A stretch of 64,000 nucleotides of DNA from the NCBI GenBank assembly GCA_965116785.1, contig OZ220731.1:930001-994000 (forward strand), given 5' to 3'. Position 1 is the stretch's first letter. The number at the start of each line of letters is the position of its first letter. Origin of the DNA: Bin87 sp965116785 (lineage in GTDB: Bacteria > Chloroflexota > Dehalococcoidia > Lucifugimonadales > UBA3495). A program made the translations under genes and the position numbers. Under the pieces are notes generated by a model. The model saw only the letters and a list, made by a program, of their open reading frames with translations. It was not told the DNA's origin and did not search any database. Of this stretch, positions 1 to 8,238 are shown piece by piece.

Positions 1-43
1 GAATCCAATCGCCTTCAGTCAGCTCATCCGGAGGATAGTCAAA

Positions 44-1438
44 ATGCCCGGTAAAATTGCCCAAGTCATCGGTACGGTGGTGGACGTTGAATTCCCCGCC
101 GATCAGCTCCCCAATCTGTTCGACGCTCTGGAAGTCGACAACTTGGGCGAGCGCCTGGTGCTGGAAGTCCAGCAGCACATCGGCAACCACTGGGCCCGCT
201 GTCTGGCCCTGGGGTCCACGGACGGACTCGCCCGAGGCAGCGAAGTGCTCGATACCGGGAACAAGGTCTCGGTTCCGGTGGGTCCCGAAACTCTGGGGCG
301 CCTTTTCGACGTCACCGGAACCCCGTTGGACAACTTGGGAGCAGTGGAAGCCGGACAGTTCTGGCCCATCCACCGCGATCCTCCGGCCTTCGACGACCAG
401 AACCCGACAGTCGAGATTCTCGAAACCGGCATCAAGGTTTTCGACCTGATCACCCCGTTCCCCAAGGGCGGCAAGGTCGGCGCGTACGGCGGCGCCGGCG
501 TGGGCAAAACCGTTATCATCCAGGAGCTCATCCGCAACATCGGCGCCGTCCACAGCGGCGTGTCGGTGTTCGCCGGTGTGGGCGAACGTTCCCGAGAGGG
601 CAACGACCTCTGGCACGAAATGGAAGACTCCGGCGTGCTGGGCAGCACCGTGCTGGTGTTCGGCCAGATGAACGAGACACCCGGCGTGCGCGCCCGCATC
701 GGTCTGACCGGACTCACCATGGCGGAGTACTTCCGCGAAGAGCAGAACCAGGACGTGCTCCTCTTCATCGACAACATTTACAGGTACATCCTCGCCGGTA
801 TGGAAGTGTCCGCGCTGCTGGGACGCATGCCGTCCGCGGTGGGCTATCAGCCGACCCTGAGCACCGAGATGGGCGCCCTCCAGGAGCGAATCACCTCCAC
901 CAAGAGCGGCAGCATCACCTCCTTCCAGGCCATCTACGTCCCGGCCGACGACTACACCGACCCCGGCATCGTGACCACTTTCGGTCACCTTGACGCCGTG
1001 GTTTCACTTGAGCGCGCGCTGGCGGCGCAGGCCCTGTACCCCGCGGTGGACCCGCTGGCATCCTTCGCCCGTATTCTCGAGCCGCGCATCGTCGGCGACG
1101 AGCACTATCGCGTGGCCCGGGGCGTGCAGCAGGTGCTCCAGCGGTACCGCGACCTGCAGGACATCATCGCGATTCTGGGAATTGAGGAGCTGTCAGACGA
1201 AGACCGGCAGACCGTGTTCCGCGCCCGCAAGATCCAGCGGTTCCTGACTCAGCCCTTCTTTGTCGCCGAGACCTTCACCAACCAGCCGGGCAAGTACGTG
1301 GCCCTGCGCGACACCGTGCGCGGTTTTGCTGAAATCCTGGACGGACAGCACGACGATTTGCCGGAGCAGGCCTTCTACATGGTTGGCACCATTGAAGAAG
1401 CGGTCGAGAAGGCTGCCGAGATGCAGGCCACAGCCTGA
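44..1438 (+). CDS. atpD: F1F0 ATP synthase subunit beta
   Basis: Catalytic beta subunit of the F1 head, which makes ATP from ADP and phosphate using the proton (or sodium) gradient. The 464-residue length is normal for the family. Residues 149-156 are the Walker A loop GGAGVGKT, followed by the GERSREGNDLW block near 180-190 and the C-terminal DIIAILGIEELSDED segment. ATG at 44 is preceded by GGAGG about 9 bases upstream. The usual FIDNIFRFTQAGSEVS stretch here reads FIDNIYRYILAGMEVS (about 241-256), so several normally invariant positions differ although the Arg is kept. atpC follows after 37 bases; atpG and atpA are expected just before the window. Identification is certain. Confidence 0.98.
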   Translation: MPGKIAQVIGTVVDVEFPADQLPNLFDALEVDNLGERLVLEVQQHIGNHWARCLALGSTDGLARGSEVLDTGNKVSVPVGPETLGRLFDVTGTPLDNLGAVEAGQFWPIHRDPPAFDDQNPTVEILETGIKVFDLITPFPKGGKVGAYGGAGVGKTVIIQELIRNIGAVHSGVSVFAGVGERSREGNDLWHEMEDSGVLGSTVLVFGQMNETPGVRARIGLTGLTMAEYFREEQNQDVLLFIDNIYRYILAGMEVSALLGRMPSAVGYQPTLSTEMGALQERITSTKSGSITSFQAIYVPADDYTDPGIVTTFGHLDAVVSLERALAAQALYPAVDPLASFARILEPRIVGDEHYRVARGVQQVLQRYRDLQDIIAILGIEELSDEDRQTVFRARKIQRFLTQPFFVAETFTNQPGKYVALRDTVRGFAEILDGQHDDLPEQAFYMVGTIEEAVEKAAEMQATA

Positions 1439-1475
1439 TCTCTTTGAGGCCACGGTTCAATAGGAGCGCGCCCTG

Positions 1476-1916
1476 ATGCCGATGCAGTTGCAAATCATCA
1501 CCGCTGAACGCGAGGTGTTCTCCGGCGAGGTGGACGCGCTGGTCGCCCCGGGTGTGGCCGGGCAATTGGGCATTCTGCCGAACCACGCTCCGCTCATGAC
1601 GGTCCTGCAACCGGGCGAGCTCCTGGTGCGGGTCGGTGGCGACGAAAGTTACCTCGCATTGTCGGGCGGGTATTTGGAAGTGCTGGGCAATCTTGTGATC
1701 GTGCTTGCCGACGCGGCTGAGGATGTGGACGAAATCGACGAGGCGCGGGCGCAGGAAGCCCTGGCGCGCGCCCAGGAACGCATCGCCAGCCGCGAAACGG
1801 ACATTGAACTGGAGCAGGCCGTGGCCTCCCTGCGCCGGGCTCAAGTGCGGGTAACTGTCGCGCGGCGGCGGCGCTCCACGCCGCACCGCTCGCTGGCGCG
1901 GCAAGCCCAGCAGTAG
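1476..1916 (+). CDS. atpC: F1F0 ATP synthase subunit epsilon
   Basis: Epsilon subunit of the F1 central stalk, coupling rotation to catalysis and restraining wasteful ATP hydrolysis. The 146 residues give the usual N-terminal beta sandwich (LQIITAEREVFSGEV, then GQLGILPNHAPLMTVLQPGEL) and a C-terminal helical hairpin rich in Ala, Glu and Arg from about residue 85. The final 20 residues are unusually basic. ATG at 1476 has TAGGAG about 10 bases upstream. It is the last gene of the atp operon and converges with rex, which ends only 2 bases away. Confidence 0.96.
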   Translation: MPMQLQIITAEREVFSGEVDALVAPGVAGQLGILPNHAPLMTVLQPGELLVRVGGDESYLALSGGYLEVLGNLVIVLADAAEDVDEIDEARAQEALARAQERIASRETDIELEQAVASLRRAQVRVTVARRRRSTPHRSLARQAQQ

Positions 1917-1918
1917 AC

Positions 1919-2623
1919 TTAGCCCGCGGGCGCAGAACCGTTAATGGTTGCGGCGCCGTCGGTGAGGTAGTAAGTCATCGACTGCAGGGCCAGTACCGGG
2001 TCGATGTTGCGAACCCGAACTCCATCGGGTACCTGCGCGTTGATGGGCGCGTAGTTCAGGATCGCCCTTACTCCGCAACCCACGAGCTGATCGATCACAG
2101 TCTGCGTGTGAGCACTGGGCACCGCGACGATGGCGATGCTGATTTCCCGTTCGGCGACCGTCGCTGCCATCTCGGTCATGGATTGGACCGACACGCCGCC
2201 CACCTGGCGGCCCACGTTGGCCAGGTTGTTGTCGAATGCCGCCACCAAGTGGAACCCATCGGGGTTGAAACCAGGGTAGTTCAGGATGGCGTTCCCCAAC
2301 CGGCCCACGCCAACGACGGCCACATTCCATTCCGAGTTCAGGCCCAGTATCTGCTTGAGTTCTCGCAACAGGTCGCGCACGACGTAACCGCGGCCCTGTT
2401 TGCCGAACCTGCCGAAGTATGACAGGTCTTTCCGGATCTGGGCCGGAGTAACCTGCAAGTGCTCGCCCAACTGTTGCGAGTTGGTCACCTCTTCGCCCGT
2501 GTCCAGCAGTTGCGAGAGAATCCGAACGTATTGTGGCAACCTGGAAATGACCACCTCGGGGACTTCACCGGGGGGTATTAGCGTCATAGGACTGGTACCT
2601 GGTCCGCCTGGGCGGGATGACAT
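1919..2623 (-). CDS. rex: Redox-sensing transcriptional repressor Rex
   Basis: DNA-binding repressor that senses the NADH/NAD+ ratio and controls respiratory and fermentative genes. The N-terminal winged helix lies at about residues 20-85 (ISRLPQYVRIL, VTPAQIRKDLSYFG), followed by a Rossmann domain with the GxGxxG loop VGVGRLG at 105-110 and the C-terminal domain-swap helix. 234 residues is slightly long because of about 20 extra N-terminal residues; an ATG at codon 13 is an alternative start. It lies tail to tail with the ATP synthase operon. No clear Rex operator (TTGTG-N8-CACAA type) was found in front of it. Confidence 0.95.
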   Translation of the reverse strand: MSSRPGGPGTSPMTLIPPGEVPEVVISRLPQYVRILSQLLDTGEEVTNSQQLGEHLQVTPAQIRKDLSYFGRFGKQGRGYVVRDLLRELKQILGLNSEWNVAVVGVGRLGNAILNYPGFNPDGFHLVAAFDNNLANVGRQVGGVSVQSMTEMAATVAEREISIAIVAVPSAHTQTVIDQLVGCGVRAILNYAPINAQVPDGVRVRNIDPVLALQSMTYYLTDGAATINGSAPAG

Positions 2624-2911
2624 GCGCTGATATCGTGCATTATCTTGAATGTGCCAAATATCCTTGACGGTTCTCGTATCGTGAAAACACTAAACGAATT
2701 GTTCCTATGCCATGTGGCGTTCAACCATAATCTATCCCGACCCTTATCCATCGTCAATAGCGGCGCGAATGTACGAGGACGGTTTGCGAAAGCGCACATA
2801 CACCAGCTCTGGCCGCTCTCTTCTTTCATATCAAGCCTGCAATTGCCTGCGTTCGACGGGTTGAGCTAACGTAGCTTTCGGCGAATCATTTGTTCCGCAG
2901 CCATCAGACCC

Positions 2912-3211
2912 ATGCACGTTGCCGTAGCACACATCAGCCTCAGGGTTCCCGAAAGCCGGAGCCTCAAGACCCGCCGGCAGGCCGCAAGCAGCCTGATTCA
3001 ACGGATACGGGGGCGCTTCAACGTTTCGGTTGCTCAGGATGCCGGCGCCGACGGCAACGCGTGGCAGAGTGTTACGCTTGCCGTGTCCTGCGTGGGGGCC
3101 AGCGCAGACCTAACCAGGTCTATGGTGAACGACCTGGTGGATTTCGTGACTGAGGTCCGCCCTGACCTGGAAGTCCTCGACTACCAGATCGAGGTGATGA
3201 GCGGGTTCTAG
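2912..3211 (+). CDS. DUF503 (YlxP-like) family protein
   Basis: A 99-residue protein of the DUF503/YlxP family, a small ferredoxin-like fold often found near ribosome-maturation genes; its molecular function is not settled. Family marks are the N-terminal strand, the SRSLKTRRQAASSLIQRIRGRFNVSVAQ segment split by a loop, and the WQSVTLAVSCV strand. The start ATG at 2912 gives the family's usual N terminus. It is divergent from rex across 288 bases and converges with the selenoprotein gene; the terminator of that gene lies between them. Confidence 0.85.
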   Translation: MHVAVAHISLRVPESRSLKTRRQAASSLIQRIRGRFNVSVAQDAGADGNAWQSVTLAVSCVGASADLTRSMVNDLVDFVTEVRPDLEVLDYQIEVMSGF

Positions 3212-3215
3212 GGAC

Positions 3216-3257
3216 AAAAAAGCGCCCGGAACTCCCGCATCAAGGAAATTCCGGGCG
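3216..3257 (-). terminator. Rho-independent terminator of the SelW-like gene
   Basis: On the minus strand a 9-bp perfect stem (CGCCCGGAA / TTCCGGGCG) with a 17-nt loop is followed by C and six T residues (3216-3221 on the plus strand). It lies 18 bases after the stop codon of the selenoprotein gene and so defines the end of that transcript. Confidence 0.85.
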
Positions 3258-3274
3258 ACGAATACAGGCCCGCT

Positions 3275-3544
3275 TCACATCCGGTCGGTTATTGCAGCCA
3301 TCAGGTCCTGCAGGTCGGGGAACAGGTGGGCGTCGGGGGTGTGCTTGTGCTCGCCCACCAACTCGCCGTCGATGATGATGTCGAACTTTCCGTGTTCGCC
3401 GGGGGTCAGTTTGAAGGTCGAAATGTTGTCGCCGGTGCGGGTCAATGCTTCGCTGGCCATCCAGGCCGCGCGCCCGGCGTGCCCTCAATCCCAGCAGTAA
3501 ATTATTTCGATTTCCATCCGCTTGACATCAGGCCTCTGAGCCAT
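3275..3544 (-). CDS. SelW-like Rdx-family selenoprotein (UGA = Sec20)
   Basis: Thioredoxin-fold oxidoreductase of the SelT/SelW/SelH (Rdx) family, 89 residues when the in-frame TGA at 3485-3487 is read as selenocysteine. The TGA falls at residue 20 in Y-C-W-D-U-G-H, the family's CxxC/CxxU redox site, and is followed by the conserved RAAWMASEAL helix; the second half (PGEHGKFDIIIDGEL, FPDLQDLM) also matches the family. ATG at 3544 has GGAGGG 10-15 bases upstream and its own promoter at 3593-3621; a terminator follows. A SECIS-type hairpin lies just after the UGA. Standard gene calling leaves only the 61 C-terminal residues (3275-3460), without the active site. Substrate is unknown; such proteins are generally regarded as thiol redox proteins. 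Confidence 0.88.
3451..3470 (-). promoter_or_regulatory. Putative bacterial SECIS hairpin (SelW-like gene)
   Basis: Immediately 3' of the UGA, the mRNA can form CGC-GGCC / GGCC-A-GCG with one bulged A and the 5-nt apical loop UGGAU. The loop begins 22 nt after the UGA and has G at its second position. This matches the known geometry of bacterial SECIS elements, where the loop is roughly 16-37 nt after UGA with a G among its first two bases. Confidence 0.7.
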
Positions 3545-3592
3545 GGGTTGCCCTCCCTCCAGTTGGTGTCGCGGGTGCGTCGATTGGGGCGG

Positions 3593-3621
3593 ATGATAGG
3601 GCAATCCTGCGGGCGGTGCAA
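3593..3621 (-). promoter_or_regulatory. Sigma-70-type promoter for the SelW-like gene
   Basis: On the minus strand TTGCAC (3621-3616), a 17-bp spacer and TATCAT (3598-3593) form a good -35/-10 pair. Transcription would begin near 3586, about 42 bases before the ATG at 3544. It supports a start upstream of the UGA. Confidence 0.65.
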
Positions 3622-3662
3622 CATCGTTCCCGATGGCCGCGCGATCTCTAATTTCGGCCCGT

Positions 3663-4448
3663 TTAGCTGGAGTCCCTGTCGGACAGAACTACCTCGTCCA
3701 GCCACCCGCAGAGGGCGTTCCAAAATTCGGCGTGGTCGCCAACGTTCATGTGCCCGGCTGCATCTACGGTGACCATGTGTTTCGGCTCACGCGCCGCTTC
3801 GAACAATTTGCGCCCCTGTGCCAGCGGAACCAGTTCGTCGTCGACCCCGTGCAGGATCAACAACGGGCAGTCGATTTGATCGACCAGAGCCACCGAGTTG
3901 TAACGATTCCCGACCAACCGCCCCGACCAGGTTAACGCGGGATAGAACAGCCGGCCCATGTCCCGCAGGGAGGCGAAAGGAGCGACCAGCGCCATCGCCA
4001 GTGGGGACCAGGATTCCGCAGCCAGACGTATCGATACGGCAGCGCCCATTGATATGCCCATGAATAGAGTGTGTTCTTGGTCCGCTCCATAGGTGCGCTG
4101 CAGGTGGGCCAGTGCGGCCCGCGCGTCGGCGGCGGTGTTGCGAACCGTCGCATTCCCTCGGCTGTTGCCGAATCCACCGTAGTCGAACCCAAAGATATTC
4201 GCGCCGGTGTGTCTCCGTACCGCCGCGAACTCACCGACGCGCAGGCTCAGATTTCCGCCCGCTCCGCCGAACCACAGCCAGGTCAGGTCGGTTCGGCTAT
4301 CACCGGGTACATACCAGCATTGCAATCGGTGGCCGCGTTCGGAGTCACACCAGGTTTCTTCGAACTCCATGCCGAGGTCCGTCGGCAGGGCGCCGCACAC
4401 CGGCTGCGGCTGGAAAAGCAATTTTCGCTCCAGGATGTCCAAAAGCAC
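3663..4448 (-). CDS. Alpha/beta hydrolase (BEM46/FSH-like)
   Basis: Cytoplasmic serine hydrolase of the alpha/beta fold, 261 residues. The nucleophile elbow is GISMG with Ser133; the likely acid is Asp203 or Asp204 in HGVDDELVP and the His is H233 in AAGHMNVGDH. The FDYGGFGNSRG strand-turn near 88-98 is typical of the BEM46-like subgroup. The N terminus (MLLDILERKLLFQPQP) resembles the membrane-proximal start of that subgroup but has no clear signal peptide. Substrate cannot be named. It precedes the selenoprotein gene on the same strand, but that gene has its own promoter. Confidence 0.88.
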   Translation of the reverse strand: MLLDILERKLLFQPQPVCGALPTDLGMEFEETWCDSERGHRLQCWYVPGDSRTDLTWLWFGGAGGNLSLRVGEFAAVRRHTGANIFGFDYGGFGNSRGNATVRNTAADARAALAHLQRTYGADQEHTLFMGISMGAAVSIRLAAESWSPLAMALVAPFASLRDMGRLFYPALTWSGRLVGNRYNSVALVDQIDCPLLILHGVDDELVPLAQGRKLFEAAREPKHMVTVDAAGHMNVGDHAEFWNALCGWLDEVVLSDRDSS

Positions 4449-4507
4449 GAAGTCACATCCCCAACCTAGAGGCTCGAAAACCGAGAGGCTCGAAACTGCA
4501 CGATTTC

Positions 4508-4540
4508 GTGAGCCGTGCGTACCGTGTGGTGACGGCTCAC
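4508..4540. repeat. 9-bp inverted repeat between convergent-spaced genes
   Basis: GTGAGCCGT at 4508-4516 pairs perfectly with ACGGCTCAC at 4532-4540 across a 15-nt loop. It lies 100 bases after the stop of the HdrD-like gene and has no T run, so it is at best a weak or factor-dependent terminator. A short direct repeat (GAGGCTCGAAA twice, near 4470 and 4487) lies beside it. Confidence 0.4.
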
Positions 4541-4641
4541 TTGGGCTACGTCACAACGTACGACCGAAAGGTGGACAATGGACTTTCACGCGGCTCCGCC
4601 GACAAGGGAACATTGAACGTGTGCTCAACTAATCAGCTCGA

Positions 4642-6699
4642 CTAATCGTCGGCCAGGCTGTCCGCGAGTATTTCCAGCACGTCGCGCGCGTCTTTGTTCT
4701 CGGCGTGGCCCTTGGACTGGATGCCTTCAGTCATCATCTGCAGGCAGAACGGGCAGGAGACGCCCACGGTGTCCGCCTGGGTTTCCAGGAAGTGGTCGGT
4801 ACGCGCGTGATTGATCCGCTCGCCCTGGCTCTCCTCGATCCACATGTGGCCGCCGCCGGCGCCGCAGCAGAACCCGCGCTCGCGGCATCGCGGCTCCATC
4901 TCTACCAATTTGAGGCCGGGGATCGCTTTGGCCACGTTGCGCGGCTCGTCGTAAACCCCGTTGTGCCGCCCCAGATAGCACGAGTCATGATATGCCACCG
5001 ACACGTCCATCATCTTCACCGGCTTAATCCTGCCGTCACGTATCAGGCCGTCCACGAACTGGCTGTAGTGCAGCACCTCGTATTCGCCACCGAACTGTGG
5101 GTATTCGTTCTTCATGGTGTTGAAGCAGTGCGGGCAGATGGTTACCACGGTTTTCACGTTGTAGCCGTTCATCACCTCGACGTTCTGCTGGGCCAGGATC
5201 TGGAACAGGTACTCGTTGCCCATGCGCCGGGCGGGGTCGCCGGTGCAGCTCTCTTCGTCTCCCAGGATGGCGAAATCCACTCCCGCCGATTTCAGCACCT
5301 TGGCCATCGAACGCGCGATGCCCTGGCTGCGCTGCTCCAGTGCGCCCGTGCAACCTACCCAGAAAAGGACCTCGGCGTTGGGTTTTTCGGCCATGGTCGG
5401 GATGTCGAGACCTTCTGCCCAGTCGGTGCGCGCGAAGGTGGTTCCCCGCCACGGGTGCCCGCGCTGCTCCATGCTCAGAAGAGCGTTCATCCCGGTCTCG
5501 GGTATCCGGGACTCCTCCAGCACCAGGGCTCGGCGCATGTCGATGATGGTGGGTACGTGCTCGACCACCACGGGACATTCTTCCATGCAGGCTCCGCAGG
5601 AAACGCAGTCCCACACCGCCTGCTCCGGGATCGCGCCGTCAATCAGCGGCATGGGCTCCACATGCTCGGCGTCGCGCACGCCCTGGTGCCCGATGGCGAT
5701 CATGTGCTCCTTGAGGTTCTCCACGATGTGCATGGGAGACAGGACCTTGCCGGTGGTATGGGCGGGGCAGGCGTCCGTGCATCTGCCGCACACCGCGCAA
5801 GCGTAGCCGTCCAGCAACTCCTTCCAGGTGAAGTCCTGCACCCGGGACGCGCCGAACCGCTCGACGGTTTCCAGGTCCATGGTAGCCAGCGTGCCCCGCG
5901 GTTCCAGGTTGCGGAAGAAGGCGTTCAGCGGAGCGGCGACCATGTGGATGTGCTTCGAGAAGGGAATGTACAGCCCAAACCCAAGCACAATGAGCAGGTG
6001 CACCCACCAGAAAACCGCCTGCAGTACGCCCGCCGTCGCTTCAGACATGCCAGCCCCGGTGAGCCAGTTCCCGATTGCGCCGCCGATGAACACGTCGGCC
6101 TCTGGACCCTGTCCTCCTGCGGCAACGTAGAAGGTGTGGACCAGCAAGGTCGCGATCATCAGGCCGGCCGTCAACCCGACGATGACTACCGATTCTCCCT
6201 TCCGGGTCAGGTCAAAGCTGAGCCGGTGAGGCTGAGCAATCCAGCGTCGGAACAGAGCCCAGATCAGCGCCGCCAGGATGACCGCCGCGAAGATGTCCAG
6301 ATAGATGCTGTAGACGAGAACCCCGGTTTTCGTGAGGATGGACTCGCCCAACGGGTGCCAGATGGATCCGCCGAATATGAAGATCAGGTACGAGAGGCTG
6401 AAGGACAGGAAACCCCAAAAGATCGCGGCGTGTCCCAGGCCGGCCAGGTCGATGCTGCGCGAACGGGGATCCATTCGTCCCACCCGCTGCAGGACTTTGC
6501 GTTGCCCCAACACGATGCCTGCTGCCCCAACGAGCCTGGTTACCGGCCGGTCGAACCGGGCCACCGGCAGGCCTTGCAATACCAGTCGGAATACACGGTG
6601 ATACACGACGTAACCGGCCACGCCAAAGGTCAGGGCGGTCAAAACGTAGACGCCAACCCAAACGGGGATGACGCTAAAAAGCGAATCGGGGGGAACCAT
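4642..6699 (-). CDS. Membrane-bound HdrD-like (Fe-S) oxidoreductase
   Basis: A 685-residue fusion of a nitrate-reductase-gamma-like membrane domain and a heterodisulfide-reductase-D-like Fe-S domain. The N-terminal third has about six hydrophobic helices with His residues suited to haem b. Two 4Fe-4S motifs follow (CAVCGRCTDACP and CVSCGACMEECP), then two CCG domains: one with VGCTGAL, CTGDPARR and ICPHCFNTM, the other with YHDSCYLGRHN, GFCCGAGGGHMW and CPFCLQMM. Such proteins are thought to pass electrons between a flavoprotein (for example EtfAB or an acyl-CoA dehydrogenase) and quinone. ATG at 6699 is preferred over an upstream TTG at 6738. All expected Cys are encoded as Cys. Partner is unknown. 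Confidence 0.85.
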   Translation of the reverse strand: MVPPDSLFSVIPVWVGVYVLTALTFGVAGYVVYHRVFRLVLQGLPVARFDRPVTRLVGAAGIVLGQRKVLQRVGRMDPRSRSIDLAGLGHAAIFWGFLSFSLSYLIFIFGGSIWHPLGESILTKTGVLVYSIYLDIFAAVILAALIWALFRRWIAQPHRLSFDLTRKGESVVIVGLTAGLMIATLLVHTFYVAAGGQGPEADVFIGGAIGNWLTGAGMSEATAGVLQAVFWWVHLLIVLGFGLYIPFSKHIHMVAAPLNAFFRNLEPRGTLATMDLETVERFGASRVQDFTWKELLDGYACAVCGRCTDACPAHTTGKVLSPMHIVENLKEHMIAIGHQGVRDAEHVEPMPLIDGAIPEQAVWDCVSCGACMEECPVVVEHVPTIIDMRRALVLEESRIPETGMNALLSMEQRGHPWRGTTFARTDWAEGLDIPTMAEKPNAEVLFWVGCTGALEQRSQGIARSMAKVLKSAGVDFAILGDEESCTGDPARRMGNEYLFQILAQQNVEVMNGYNVKTVVTICPHCFNTMKNEYPQFGGEYEVLHYSQFVDGLIRDGRIKPVKMMDVSVAYHDSCYLGRHNGVYDEPRNVAKAIPGLKLVEMEPRCRERGFCCGAGGGHMWIEESQGERINHARTDHFLETQADTVGVSCPFCLQMMTEGIQSKGHAENKDARDVLEILADSLADD

Positions 6700-6947
6700 T
6701 CTAGTCTTGTCCTGGAGCGGCAGGCGCCGGGGCAACAACGCTTGAGCCGGAAATCGGCGGCTAGTTTATCACACGGGGTTCCCGGCCCCGGCGGGCTGGC
6801 GAACCGGGGCATTAGGGGCGCCAGATTCCGTGGCGAAGCGGCTCTTGCTACCGGTTTCTGTAGTAATGCGCGGTTTACATGACACACTTGGCGTGCAGTG
6901 CCACCATGCAGGCGATACGCGCCGTGTCGGATTATGAAAATCGGCGT

Positions 6948-6953
6948 TATAAT
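6948..6953 (+). promoter_or_regulatory. Consensus -10 box upstream of the HNH gene (in 6700-7032)
   Basis: The 333-base gap between the divergent HdrD-like and HNH genes contains a perfect TATAAT at 6948-6953; the -35 position (TGTCGG) is weak. Transcription would start near 6960, about 73 bases before the HNH start. An imperfect palindrome AACGA-ATTA-TCGTT lies about 15 bases further down, inside the leader. Nothing else is evident in the gap. Confidence 0.45.
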
Positions 6954-7032
6954 AGGCGGAGCAATATCAATAACGAATTATCGTTTCGGCACGACGCGGC
7001 AACGAAAACGCTACCTGGAATGAGGTTGGCAG

Positions 7033-7764
7033 ATGGCAAGCCGGGGACGAACGGGTCGAAAAAAGGGTGCGGCCAGGAACCGTAACAATGGCCGACAACC
7101 CAGTGCCAATGGCTCGGGCGGAAAGCCCGGCAAAGCAAGCGTCGCTCCGTCTTCGGAGGAAGATCAACGCAAAGGCAAGCCTCCGGTCCCGGGTCGACTC
7201 ACCGCGCCCGTCCTCGTGTTGAACCTCAACTACGTCCCAGTAAACGTCTGCACGGTTCGTCGCGCCATCGTCCTTGTGGCCAAGGGCAAGGCCGAGTTGC
7301 TGGAACAGCGGGCGGAGGCCTCGCGCATCCGCACCTACAACGCGGCTCTGGACTCTCCTTCCATCATCCGTCTTGTCTACCTGGTCAAGCGTCCCTTCGC
7401 CCCGCGCCGCCTGTCCAAAAAGGAAGTGTTCCTGCGGGACCACTACACCTGCCAGTATTGCGGCAAGCGCTCCCAGCAACTCACTCTCGACCACGTCGTG
7501 CCGCGCCGGCAGCATGGACCGCACACCTGGGACAATGTGGTCGCCGCCTGTGGTCGATGCAACCTCGACAAGGCCGGACGCACTCCTGAAGAGGCGAACA
7601 TGAAGCTGAAGCGCGCTCCGACTGCGCCTCAGCCAAACCCCTACCGCATCCTGGAAAACCGTACGATCCTTGAGGAATGGAAGCAGTACATTCCGTGGCA
7701 AACGGCGGGCCGCTCCCGGAACGGCGGCGATGGCGAGCCGGCGCTGATGGCAGTGGCCGACTGA
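7033..7764 (+). CDS. HNH endonuclease family protein
   Basis: A 243-residue protein with a C-terminal HNH nuclease domain: CQYCGK and CGRCNLDK provide four zinc-binding Cys, and LDHVVPRRQHG carries the catalytic His in the beta-beta-alpha metal fold. The first 55 residues are very basic and low in complexity and probably bind nucleic acid. The central part (VLVLNLNYVPVNVCTVRRAIVLV) is the characteristic domain of a widespread family of chromosomal HNH proteins whose role is unproven. The start ATG at 7033 is taken as the first in-frame ATG; AGG lies about 10 bases upstream. The Smr gene follows after 6 bases, so the two are probably cotranscribed. Confidence 0.85.
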   Translation: MASRGRTGRKKGAARNRNNGRQPSANGSGGKPGKASVAPSSEEDQRKGKPPVPGRLTAPVLVLNLNYVPVNVCTVRRAIVLVAKGKAELLEQRAEASRIRTYNAALDSPSIIRLVYLVKRPFAPRRLSKKEVFLRDHYTCQYCGKRSQQLTLDHVVPRRQHGPHTWDNVVAACGRCNLDKAGRTPEEANMKLKRAPTAPQPNPYRILENRTILEEWKQYIPWQTAGRSRNGGDGEPALMAVAD

Positions 7765-7770
7765 CGAACT

Positions 7771-8226
7771 GTGGCCACTATCGACCTCCACGGAAGAACT
7801 TGGTCCGAATCGCTGGTTGAGCTGATCGCAACCTACAATCGAGTGCTGGCGACCGGTACATCGTCGGAAGTTTTGGAGGTCGTGCACGGTTACGGTTCCA
7901 CGGGCACCGGCGGGTCGTTGCGACGGCGCATCCGATCCTTCCTCGCGGCCCATAGTGACCGCCTCGAGTTCCAACCCGGCGAAGACGCGGACGGGAATCC
8001 GGGTCACACCATAGTGCTGCCCATCCAACCCCTGCCCGAGGTGAGCGACCTTCTCGCCGAGCAGGTCCTGGAGTACTGTGAGACCGCCCGCACCCAAAGC
8101 AAGATCGCGGGTAAATTCCGCCGCTACGGCGATCCCAGCGTCATCCGGGCCGTACGCACCCTCGAAAGGCAGGGCAGGCTCCGTGCGGTCGCCAGGGGAC
8201 GCAACAAGACCTACGAAGCGGTCTAG
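7771..8226 (+). CDS. Smr-domain protein with C-terminal winged helix
   Basis: 151 residues, GTG start at 7771. The N-terminal half is a Smr (small MutS-related) domain: IDLHGRTW at the start and the EVVHGYGSTGTGGSLRRRI loop with the family's HGxGxG signature. Smr domains have nicking or RNA-cleaving activity, and some act on collided ribosomes. The C-terminal 60 residues (YCETARTQSKIAGKFRRYGDPSVIRAVRTLERQGRLR, in parts) look like a small winged helix. Only 6 bases separate it from the HNH gene, so a shared nucleic-acid role is possible but inferred. It converges with holB. Confidence 0.82.
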   Translation: MATIDLHGRTWSESLVELIATYNRVLATGTSSEVLEVVHGYGSTGTGGSLRRRIRSFLAAHSDRLEFQPGEDADGNPGHTIVLPIQPLPEVSDLLAEQVLEYCETARTQSKIAGKFRRYGDPSVIRAVRTLERQGRLRAVARGRNKTYEAV

Positions 8227-8238
8227 CGAGCGGCTAGC

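Noticed and set aside
2680..2710. Possible Rex operator (TAGTG-TTTT-CACGA) upstream of rex
   Set aside because: Half-site spacing is 4 bases instead of the 8 of known TTGTG-N8-CACAA operators, so it does not fit.
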